Under the pieces are notes generated by a model. The model did no database searches. It was not told the origin of the DNA and worked only from the letters and a program-made list of their open reading frames with translations. The position numbers and the translations under genes were made by a program. From NCBI GenBank assembly GCA_021234535.1, contig CM037830.1, positions 124,001-188,000 on the forward strand: 64,000 nucleotides of DNA, given 5' to 3'. Positions 12,501-24,500 of this stretch are shown piece after piece. This DNA is from Stichopus chloronotus (lineage: Eukaryota; Echinodermata; Holothuroidea; Aspidochirotida; Stichopodidae). Numbering within the stretch: the stretch's first letter is position 1; the number at the start of each line of letters is the position of its first letter.

Positions 12501-15500
12501 GATTTACTGTAATAATATTATTGTGTGAATGTTGTCAATTTTATTACTGAGTAAAGGGAGGAATAAGTCAGTCAAATCCATGTATTTGCACTAAATGTGC
12601 TAAATAAAATGCAGTCATTGGGGAGGTAACATCATAACTCCAATGAATCTCGTCGACCAGGAAACTACTTTAAAACATTTTGTATGATACAAATGACGTA
12701 CTTTCCACTCAAACTCTGATATTGAGACCGGAAACGAAGAAAAAAAAACAAACAAAATCAAAAGCAACAAACACCCCCTCAAAAAAAACTAACATGTTAG
12801 TGGTCCATTGAAGAAGATCAATGTTTATGTGTTATTTATTCAAATTGTTCACAGTGATGATGTGGTGTCTGGTATTAAAGTAACTACGCTTAATGACTAT
12901 TATGACTGACTTGCAGGTTAATCTGGGTAAAAAAATGTACTATCATTATACAAAATAAACCCCTAAAATGCAAATGTAATAAATGTGACGTTTGCTCATA
13001 TTCACCTAACAGTGACATTGTGGCATGCATTCTATTGTACCGTACATGGTGCACTGTAATATGTCAGTCATTTTAAGCAGTTTCAACGGACTTCAGAGGA
13101 CATATTTGTTGTTAGAGCTATATCAATATATTAATATAGATGTATATACACATTACCTTATGTTATATATAAATGAATGAAAATTAGAAGTTGACAGACA
13201 TTTGAGTTCATAAATGAATAATTGAGCAGTGAAAAACACTATGGTCATGCCATGAATCGAACCCCGGCCTCCCCATCCAAGCTGACTTGGACCTAACAAC
13301 AGCGTCCGACAGTATAGGTTAATGAAAACCACATTCTACGAAATGTTTTGACAGATAAATTTAAGCGACCCGTGGGAAAATTACATAGGTTACAAGAATG
13401 AAGATTACATATGTTACCAGCTTCATGCAATGTAAATATTGCAGTCACAAATCTTGATTTAGCGGCCAAAAATGTAAAAAAACCAGCCTTTACTAACGTT
13501 CTACCATTATCTTAATATTAAGCTGAATCTACAGTTCTGACTTCAACGCATTTTGGTAGAACGTGGAGCTACTTCAGAATATATTCTAACTGGGATTCCT
13601 ACCAGCATTCTACAATTGCATTAACACTCCTGTTGCAATGCAGTGCAACAGCTGCCCATCAATGTTATTTCTAAACGCAACTATTTCTGTCTGCATACAA
13701 AACCATGAAACAATCTATCCATTCATGATCACTCCTTTTCAAAAAAACATATACAAATAAACCCCTGAATCAAAATTAAACTTGTTATGTTCATAGTCGA
13801 AATTCAGAATACTTTCAATTGAAAATCCCCAGACCCATAGGCCACGAAAGCTAATTTTTATGATGCACCTTGTCCAAAAATTTTCAATTTTCTTTCAAAA
13901 TTTCGCTCCAAAATTGATCCCAAAAAACTCAGACAATCCCCCACCCGCGTTCAATGTTGGCTATAGGATTGCTATTCAAAGGATACATTCACTTCTATAA
14001 CGCAACATTGGAAAGGGGCACGGGGTTTCATGTCATCCTCTCACCTAAAATTCAGTATTATATTTGCAACGTACGACAAAGTGTCCCAACAATTTTGTCC
14101 AAGATTGTAGATCCTACTCCAGGAAACTTGACCCTGTATTTTTGTACAATGTAACACTTGTCGACGTTTTCAACACACTGCAATACGATATACATCATAA
14201 CATACTCAATCTATGTTGCTCCAAGCAGAGAGTAAATTGTAAACATGTTAACGTCCCACTCGGGTGACAACTAAATCGGGGAAACAAAAAAAATTCTCAA
14301 AATTTCATGATAAAGAGGGAGTTTTATAATTATTTCAATTATGCCTCAAAATGCCAAAGTGTGTGCACTTTAAAATCTTTACCAGCCCACAGAGGTAAAA
14401 ACAAACAAAATTTGGCATTCAAAATACCAAACTGGCAACCCTGACTACAGCAATAGGCAGGCAGGCACACTCAGTGGAAAAGAAGATTTCTTGCACTAAT
14501 TATGCTACGAATTGCGACAAATGGGGACACTTTTACATCACTGAATTGACATTTTTAATAATGGAAATTTTATTCACATCAGTGTGATCCATGATCATAA
14601 GCAATGTTCCTGCCTGACATCTAATTAAGAAAGCAAGTCTTGCCTGCCATTAGCATTTTAAACTCATGGCTGTCCAAAATTGCGGGAAAATCTACTAACC
14701 CATCTACAAACTTGTACACATTATCTTTCATTTCAAGACTGTCAGTCATTTGACACTGATGTCTTTAGGGCGGGGCATAGACAGCTTGCTCAGAGTGGAA
14801 CTGAGGAGGTGACCAACAGCTGAAAATTTCCTGTTGAAATAGTACAGTGACTCACTCGCTTCCAACAGTACTACACAATGCACATACAGTTGTGTGCTTG
14901 TATCATGAAAGTTACGTTGTTTGTGTATATAAACGGCAATGAAAACAAATTTGTACTTCTAAAAAAAGTACAACAGAACAAGACAATTTTCAATGATTTT
15001 GTGTGGCGAAATGATTTGTAAGTAAGGTACAGTAAGCAGATCACCTGACTTACAAATATCTAGGCCACAAATGGCAACTGGGTATGTTGACACATGATCG
15101 CAACAGCAAAAAGTTGTTGGCGGATTTAGTTGCTGTATACAGTACTGCTCTCAAACCCTGATGAAGCTGCACAAAGGAAACTTTTTACCTCACCGTTTGA
15201 TGTTTTTTGTCAATGAATTTATATGAAGACATGAATACAAGTTACTGCATTGTGACCGGCAAAATAAAATTTGAACATCCCCCAAAATTCTAAACACAAT
15301 CAACAACTTGAGAGAAGCAGACTAAATGTGAATATAGATTTTATTGCATATAACCTTCCCTGAAACCTTATGGGTCAAAGAAAACAAAACTTGTCTGTTG
15401 ACACTTTTCAACATTAAAACCTTGAATATTGGTTGGGACTTTTCAACATTAATACTTTGAATATTGCTTGAGACTTTCAACATTAATACTTTGAATACTG

Positions 15501-18500
15501 GTTGAGACTTTTCAACATTAACACTTAAATGAGGTGAAGATTTTTCACATTTAAACAACCACATTTTCCGACTGATCGAAGCGCTTTTCCTTGGCTCAAT
15601 GCAGTCGGAAATGACCCAATCTTGACTACGGAACCTGAAAGAAAACTTCACAAGAAAGGTGGCAGGATGGAACCAGGTTTTGACTGGCAAGGCCCTTCGC
15701 CCAGTGTACACAACACCGCCATCTAGCTGGCCACGGAGGCACCCTCTCACGAGACCCTCACTGAAAAATGGTAGCCTTATTTTCTAAGTTTGCTGGTGGT
15801 CTACCCACACAATAGTCTATGCCCAACCACAGCTATGAAATCGGCTCTGCACATGTTACAGCCCCTGTGACATGGATACCAGTGCTAGTCCCGTGGCTAG
15901 CGACCCTACTTTATCCATTGCCCTGGATTCCCCAAAAGAATCTCGGGGGATGTTCAAATTTAATTTTGCATGTCACATGCATTACTACCCCAGTATATAG
16001 TGCACAAAACCTATTGTTTTTATCTAGTTTAACAAGGAACAGAACTGCTTATTTCTAGCATGTTGAACACGTGGTCAATCCCAGTACTTTACTCATTCCC
16101 CGTACTGATGCGCTGCGAATACCGGTACTGATTTTCCTAGTACCGCCCAACCCTATTTGAGATCTTGTATAGCATCTTATAGGGCACTTTATGAACTGAC
16201 TGGATGGCTGGCTGACTGGCTGGACTGACAAACCCACCGACAGCTCACAAGGTGTGTTGAATTCTTATTTTAAAAGCATCGTAAAAATCTGTTCCAACTG
16301 GATTACTTACTTTTCTAACAGACAATGTGAAGGCTTTCTGGCATGCCATACAGTTATCTACATCTTCATCTTTAACCCACTTCCTGCTCATAGTTTTAGT
16401 TTGTGCTATCTGGAGGCTTTGATTTTCTCTTCCAAGTTCATGCATAGCTGCCTGTGAATCTTCTAACTTGCGTCTCATCTCTGCTGTCTTAGTCTGAAGT
16501 TTATCAACTTCATTTTCACTTTTTAAACATCTGAAAAATGAAAAATCAATTTCATCAAACTAAGGAGTGTTACTGCAATTGTAGAATGGTGGTAGGAATC
16601 CCAGTTATAAGAAATTCTGAAGTAGCTCCATGTTGTACCAAACTAAGGAGTGTTACTGCAATTGTAGAATGGTGGTAGGAATCCCAGTTATAAGAAATTC
16701 TGAAGTAGCTCCATGTTGTACCAAACTGTGTAAAAGTCAGAACTGTTCATTCAGTTTCATATTAAAATAATGGTAGGACGTTAGTAAAGGCTGGTTTTTA
16801 CATTTTCTGGAGCCAATGCAAGGTTTGTGACTACAATTTTCACATTGCATGAAGCTGGTAACATATGTAATCTTCATTCTTGTAATCTATGCAATTTTCC
16901 CCCAGGTTGCTTAAATTTTCCTGTCAAAACATTTGGTAGAACATGGGTTTCATTAACCTATACTGTCAGAGGCTGTTGTTAGGTCCAAGTCAGCTTGGAT
17001 GGGGAGCCCGGGGTTCCATTCATGGCATTACCAACGTGTTTTTCGCTGCTCAGTTACTGACTTCTAAACTCAAATGTCTGTCAACTTCTCAAATTTTATT
17101 CATCATACATAACATAAGGTAATACATATATTAATAAATGATATAGCCCTAACAACAACAATGTATAATGCTTAAAATGACTAACATATTACAGCGCACC
17201 ATGTACAGTACAAAAGAATGGGTGTCATGATGTCACTGCTATATGCATATGAACAAAAATCACATCTATTAAATTTGTATTTTGGGGTTTCTTATGTACA
17301 ATGACAGCACACTTTTCCACTCAGATGAACCTGCAATTCACGCTTAATAGTCAACATGTGTAGTTACTTTGCTACCAGACACCACATCATCACTGTGAAC
17401 AATTTGAATACATAACACATATATCAATCTTCTGATCACTAACATGTTAGTGTTTTTTATTTTATTTATTTTTATTTATTTTTTTCTGGTTTCACTGGTA
17501 CCTGTTTCAATATCAGAGTTTGAGCCAAAAGTATGTCATTCGTATCATTCAAAATGTTTTAAAGTAGTCTCCTGGTAGACAAGATGCATTGGAATTATCA
17601 TGGTACCTCCCCAATGACTGGATTATATTTAGCATATTTGGTGCAAATACATGAATTTGACTGACTTATTCCTCCCTTTACTCCGTAATAACATTGACAA
17701 CATTCACACAATAATATTATTACAGTAAACCAAGTTCAATATAGGCCCAAAACATGCCAAACATGCACTGGTGATGTTTCTTGTTGCAAGGAATATAATC
17801 CCCCATTTTGCTGTTTGTCTTATTTCAAATTGACATGAAACCCTGCGCCCCTCTTCAATGTCGTGCTATAAGAGTGAATGTACACTTTGAACGACAATAC
17901 TACAGCCAACATTGAACAGGGGAGTGGGGTGTCCAGAGGTATTTTCTCCAAGATTGCAGATCTAGCCTACTAGGTTTACTGGGTTGTGTGCCGAATGGGT
18001 AGTGGTAGGTTTAGCCCTTCACAGGCCTAGACCCTATGCTCAGTTCAATAGCATCATCACAGATACCATTTACAATGCATGATGGGATTGAAAATGGATC
18101 AGTTGCATGCATATGAAGTTAGTGAACAAACAGATATATTTTCAGTTCAAGGATGCTTTGTGCATAGCACATTTCAGCTATCTTTGACAAGGTCTATACC
18201 CAACTTAATGCACTAATAAAGTTAACAGTTGCCCATCTAGGGAGCCTAGGTCTAAAGTTAGAAATACTTATGATACAAATAGCCCTAGGGTAGTGATGAC
18301 TTATTTAATTAGGTACCCGTTAGGTATAACTTAGCACAGCCTAACTTTCATTTATAACTAGCTATTGTACCTTTCGAGTAAAGCCCTCCTTTCATCTTGA
18401 CTGTTCTGAATGGATGCCTCCATCACTACAGAAGGAGAAAAGAAAATATTATATAGTTGATCAAATAAGTAACAATTACATCCCCTATAAAGGAGACAAA

Positions 18501-21500
18501 AATAACTCATCAAAATGTAACTTCCATCAAGTAGACAACCAGAAAACAATCTTGATTTTCACTGTAAGTTGGATAATGTACCCAGCATTTAAACTTTATA
18601 CATAACATACAGCACTGTCAAGCTAATCACAGCAATCACAATTAAGAATCAGAATGCAAAAATGTGATGTGGTTTTGTGATTCATGATGAATTTTTTCAT
18701 TGACAGGTGTGTTAAATGACCTGTGACCTCCACCACAACATAAGGTTTCATGTCAATTTGGTACACCCACATACAAAATATGACATTTGTCCAAGCTTCC
18801 CTTCTTGAGATATCGTGTTTACAAGGCTTTGACAATATGACCCCTCTTGACCCCAAATGATCTTAGACTCCATACAACAGAATAGCATCCATGTACTTCA
18901 TATGGTTCACCTACATACAACATATGAGATTTGTCCAAGCTTCCTGTCGTGAAATATCATGTTTAAAAGACTTCAACAATTTGACCATATTTGACCGTAA
19001 ATGACCTTTCACCTCCACCAAAAAATGACAATATTTACGTACTCAGACTTATGTACCTGTTTAAACTATTTGACAATAAACTATAAAGTGAAACAAAAGC
19101 TTTTCAATTACAAGTGGTGAGTGGTCACATTACCACATCACAAACATTTTTCACGAACTTTCAAATTGCAGTATCTTGAAAAGCAAACAACATAATTAAG
19201 ATGACATTTGGTGATGGTGTTCACAACAAGGTAATGTCACATGTTACACTTATATTCTATTGGCAAAAGTTCTGACATTTGTTCTTCCTTAACGTCTTTA
19301 ATCATTTTGTAATGACTGCAATTCCAGCAACTCCAGTTTTACATAAATAATCACATTGAGTTAATATTGGTAAATTGTGAAAATTTTGAAGGGTGCAACC
19401 ACATAGAAATGGTTACAATTAGCATAGGCATCAATAGTTAACTTTCTCATGCAAAAGTTGTAAAAACTGTCATCATTTCTTTTCAAGTTTGAACATGGCT
19501 CTGTACTGCAGGCTATGTGTCTATAATACTACTGGAACAGTGTCTGGTCACAGCATGGTACATAAAGGAAACTTAAAGTTTGAAAAACTTCACAAAACAA
19601 CTCAAGGTGTACCTTTAAAGGCAAATAAAGAGGGTTCCAGCCAACATACTTTCCTAGCACAGGGACTTTATTACCATTCACCCTACACCTCAAAACCACA
19701 AATCATGTACTCTTGGCAGTCAGAAGGGGGTGAACCAAAAGGTTAACCAACAGATATTTGTGAAGAAGAGGTAGCAACCAAAAATTGATTGGATTGGTCA
19801 ATTTGTACACAAAATGACAGCTAAATTCCCAATCCAACTTAGGCACTGATGTGAATGAAATCATCATTATTAATGGCATCAATTTAGTGATGTAAAAGTG
19901 TCTCCATTTGTTGTACTTCAGAGCAGAATTAACACTTCCACCGATTGTGCCTGCTTATTGTTGTAGTCAGGGGTGCCAGTTGGCATTTTAAATGTCATAA
20001 TAGGCAAATTTGGTTTGTTTTTTCCTCACCTTTGTGGGCTGGTAAAAATTAAAAGTGCATGCATTTTGGTGTCTTGGGGGCCTGATTGAAATCACTTTAA
20101 TTAACCTGCTCTATCACGAAATTTTCTAGAATTCTTTTATTTTCCCAATTTAATAGTCACCCCAATGGGACGTTAACAGGTTTACAATTTACTCTCCACT
20201 TGAAGCAACAGAGATTGAGTATGCAATGATGAATATTGTATTGCTGTGTGTTGAAACATTGACAAGTCTTACACTGTACAAAAATAAAGGGTCAAGTTTC
20301 CTCAAGTAGGAGCTAGTTTTGCTTGGTGTTTTTTCAGGTGAATTGGCTGGTTACCCCACAAATAAACTGGCAGCCCTGATTACAGTCACTTTAAGCCCAT
20401 TGACTGAGATATGAATGAAACTGGACTACATTAGATGGCTGTAGCAGTAGGATATGCCACAGACGTAGGAGGCAGTTGAAGTTAACAATTTAAAGAGGCT
20501 CATTGAGTTGTTTTGTGAAATTCACTCAATTTTTCTAAACCGGTCAAGTTTTTTCACATACTAATGACAAACAGTCAAACTAAAAGGATCCCAAAGTTTA
20601 ACATACGTTGGAACATTAATGAGTGAGTAACCAACGATTAAATTTGGTTTTTGAAACTTTGTGACCAGACATTTTCACATTAGTACATTCACATGCACTT
20701 AATCAGAGCAAGAAACGGTCAAAAATTCCAAAAATTTGACAGTTTTCATATAACTATTGGATGTAAAACTTGATTAATTATGCTAATTGTGAGTATTGTC
20801 ATGTGTTTATGCCCTTCAAAATCACCGCAATCTTTACTGATATCAACTCAATGAGCCCCTTTAAACCACAAAATTGCTTATAACTCAAAAATTGAAGGAA
20901 ATAGGGACATTTTCTAGATCTTTCTATCTGTGGAACTTCTGTCTTAATCAGAGGTAGTACGATGATGTGTGCCAGCTCCATGAAATTCTCTTACAACACA
21001 TTTCTGATGTAATATGTTTGGCTGGGATTGTCCTAAATTGTTCATCAGGGGTATTATGATAATCAACAAGGTTTAATACAGACTGATCAGCAGCAGTTCC
21101 GCTGTACAAACATCACAGACTTTGTGCTTAAATACCGTAAAAATCAACTTTCAAACATTTCAAACTTTTTGTTTCTGTTTTTTCCCCTTTTATTTCCAAG
21201 CAACCTGATTTCAATAAAGTTAGACCTACATAGCATGTTTGAGCATCGATAGCCTACACATGATATAGTAAATATCGTATGTAGGCTATATGAATCGCAT
21301 GTATACATAGTAAATATCATTATATGTATCCCAAACTGCAACTCGCGTTGTCACGATTCATCTCTAGGTCATTAAAAAATAATGTCTTGAAAAAGACAAA
21401 GGGTGGCTGCAGAAAAAACACAGTTTACCTTTGTTGTTGCTTTTTATCTCATCGCCCTATAGGGGCTAGATGAGATATTGTAGTCACTAGGCTAGTGGAG

Positions 21501-24500
21501 TTATATATTGTACTGTGCACCCAAGGGAGAATGGTTGCCATGGAAACGCTTGGAGTGGATGAGCAGTGACACCCCAGGGGTACCCCATGGTAGAGTGTCC
21601 ATGGGTACAGGAGGGTCCTGCTGGGTGGTATAAATGAAAACGTTTCCATGCCAATGTGTGTGGGTGCGTGTGGGTGTGTGTGTGCATCCGCACCTGTCCA
21701 AATTGTGGTTTTTCCAGAATAGTTTGAAAAGCATATGAGCGATTAAGTTGAAACTTGGTAAGGTTGTGCATGATGCCAATACGTACAAGATGTATTAGTT
21801 GTATGGTAAATCAAATTTGCTGATTTTTGAGAAAAAAAGTCTATTTTGCCCCAAAATTGCTCTTTCCAGCATATCTTGAGACCTATTTGAGCATTTAACT
21901 TACATGAGAAAGAAATATTTCAAGGTATATTACTTTTGTAGTAAAAAGAGTGAAATTTCCTGATTTTTTAGGAGAAAAAAAAGCCAATTTTGCCCCAAAA
22001 TTTGTATTTCCAGCATATCTTAAGAACTATCAAACCAAGTAACTTAAAGTTTTGTAAGTACTTAGCAATAAACTGTTACAAATTCCCATGTGCAGGCCCT
22101 GTATTGAAGTCAATGTGCATGTTGGCAATACGCAACTCCGTGGACTGCCCTCTTGTTTTTCTTTTGTTGCTCCATTTTTGTTATTAATTGATACAAACTC
22201 AGACTCAGAGGGGGTTTGGAGCAGAGGTTTTCAAACCACTATGCTCAACAACAGAGAAAAAAAACATATGGCAAAAGCAGTGCCGAGCGAGAATCAAACC
22301 TGTGACAGCAACATCAGAGACCCACTGGAGTAAAAGAGTGAGCCACTTTGTAAGGAAAAGAATACATGGGGCTAAAGAAATAAAAAAAAGATAAGCACCC
22401 AGGAGGAACAGAAAAGGAACAGAAAAAAAAAAAAAACACTGCTGGAATTATACCTAAAGGAAACTATTTCTGATTCCACTTCTACATAGCTGAGTTGTTG
22501 TTCTTTAGTTCACTTTTGTTTAGTATGACACACAGATGCTTTACTCTTCGTTTACAGTGAGTTAGTGTTAACAAAATAGGCAATATGTGTAGGCCTAGCC
22601 TGCATGGTTTGCATGATTTTACTAACGGAATGGAAAACAGCTGCTTCATTAGCCATTAGACAGTAACGCCACTGACTGTACTGTGCACCAGGTTGACCAC
22701 CATCATTTACTGAGATGAATACATTTCCTTTCAGATGCCTTGGTTTGTTTTTCGTGAGAAATTGAAATGAAAAAGTTTACAATGGATCTGGAATTTATTT
22801 TGGTCCGTTTTGATGTTGATATGCAAGTATGAAAAAACAAACTTTGTTGATTTGTTGGAGACAGTACCAGTACCATGAATTTCCCTGGTACTGCCAAGCA
22901 TTCAAAAGTACCGCTACTTGCAGAAAAACCTTTACCTCCAGTACTCTGAATACCTGTACAGACTTGGGCACCAGGATACCACCCAACGCTAGCAGCATGC
23001 TTGTACACTGAATGAAACTTTCTCAGTTGCCATGTTACAGATGTTTGTTAGTTCATTTTCTCACCTATGGAAGCAACAAAGTTCAACACAAGAACTGATA
23101 AGAGACCAAAGGACTGCTCAATGAATTTGACAAGAAGAGCAGGCAGCAGCAGAGAGAATATAATAAAACACAGGTTTTTCTCAGTCCAGAACAACACACA
23201 AGATAACTATGCTGGAACATATGGTAAGTGTGGTCTAATGTTCATCCTAAGGACCATTATTTTAAAAACAGAAATTTCCACTGTCACATTTTGTGGCACC
23301 TAGAACCTGCCAGCATCAGCTTTGGTTATTAGTTTAGGTCAGCTATGCACAGCACCCATACGATAAAGCAAACTGTTTATTTTTATACTTTCTTCAAACT
23401 CACACCATCACTTTCAAAAGGATTTCAGTTCAATAGTCTAAGTGTCACAAACAAACACACATTCTTGACTGCAAAGGTTTCTCCTTTGATTGAAACCCAA
23501 AACTTATGATAAAACTGTCCCTCAGATAAAGTTTTCCCATGAACATGAGCTAGCCATGACCTTGGACTCCCTATTATCCTGGCGTTTTAGATCAAATCCC
23601 TTCCATGTTATAGACCACCTTCAAGGAGGACGTTAACAGCTTCCTGCTCAAAGGGGATACCATTCAAATCTGTGTAGTGTTTATGTTTACCAAATGATCA
23701 TGTTACATTGGTAGTGAAGGACAGGATTGACCAATGATGCACAAGGGGCCTGTCTTCAGTGTGCAAATGTGATATGCATGGCTTTGCTGTGTATATGGGT
23801 CAAGAAGCCCCTATTATGAAAAGGACAATATTCTTTTAGAGCAGGTTCAGAGGAGAGCTACTCGGCTTGGTGTACATCATCTCCCTTATCGTGATAGGCT
23901 CAAATGTCTGGGACTTACTACTCTTGAATTAAGAAGGATCAGGGGGGATATGTTGCAGGTTTTCAAATTCCTTTATGGTAGGCATTCTCTGTCTACTTGC
24001 AATTACTTAGAGGTTTGTCCTAATTCCTGTGTTCGTGGTCATTGTAAGAAGCTGGTGAAATGCTTCTCTAGGCTTGATGTGAGAAAGTTAAGCTTCTCTC
24101 ATAGAGTTGTCAATGAGTGGAATAGTCTGCCTGATTGGGTTGTAAATTCCACTTCATTAAATAGCTTCAAAGGTAACATTGATAAGTTTTATTGTGACTA
24201 AGGCAGAATCTGATTATGCTGGACTTTTGGCTTCACACATTTCTTTAAGGGATATAGGCCTGTTACAATCGATTATGGTCAAATCGATAGATAATGTAAA
24301 AACAAGCAAGACTAAGTAAAAAATACCAATGCCATAAAATTCTTTGATCTGATAATATACAAAAAAAAATATCAATAATGAAAGAGCTCTCTGAACTGAT
24401 AACCGATAAACATTTTATCAATAAAGTAAAAACTGAATTACTGACAACTCTAAACCGTCCCACTTACATGTATGTGTGCATGTATGGTGGTATAGGAATG

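Larger units (their letters stand above)
10524..16155. mobile_element. 5.6-kb element with hAT-like TAGxGTxGGGC ends, in the FYVE-splitting intron
   Basis: The left end TAGTGTCGGGCAGTAT mirrors the right end, whose inverse is TAGGGTTGGGCGGTAC. Further in, both have CAGTAC/CCGGTATT-type words. The flanking octamers TTTAAGAC (10516-10523) and TTTGAGAT (16156-16163) match at 6 of 8 bases, as expected of an aged hAT duplication. No transposase frame survives. The interior is composite: a tRNA-like head near 11178-11237, a nested element at about 12180-13640 and another at about 13940-14590, a 35-bp tandem array at 15399-15526, and much else unassigned. It occupies 84% of the 6.7-kb intron. Whether the whole is one element or ends of two related insertions is not settled. 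Confidence 0.6.
19840..22993 (-). mobile_element. Second inverted relative of the 10.5-16.2 kb element
   Basis: Minus-strand blocks match, in order, parts of 10524-14590: 22850-22993 with 10524-10690 (the TAGxGTxGGGxGGTAT terminus), 22480-22700 with 10850-11060, 20970-21450 with 11400-11770, 20320-20500 with 11950-12170, and 19840-20310 with 14000-14590. The 12180-13640 block is missing here and is found separately at 16557-17935. A 367-bp MITE interrupts it at 20494-20860. Confidence 0.7.

Noticed and set aside
13255..13320. tRNA gene
   Set aside because: A B-box-like word is present but there is no A box or cloverleaf; treated as a repeat relic.
15322..15750. 142-codon minus-strand frame with repeated VEKSQPxFKVLMLK
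   Set aside because: Direct translation of a 35-bp tandem array; no domain, inside a transposon.
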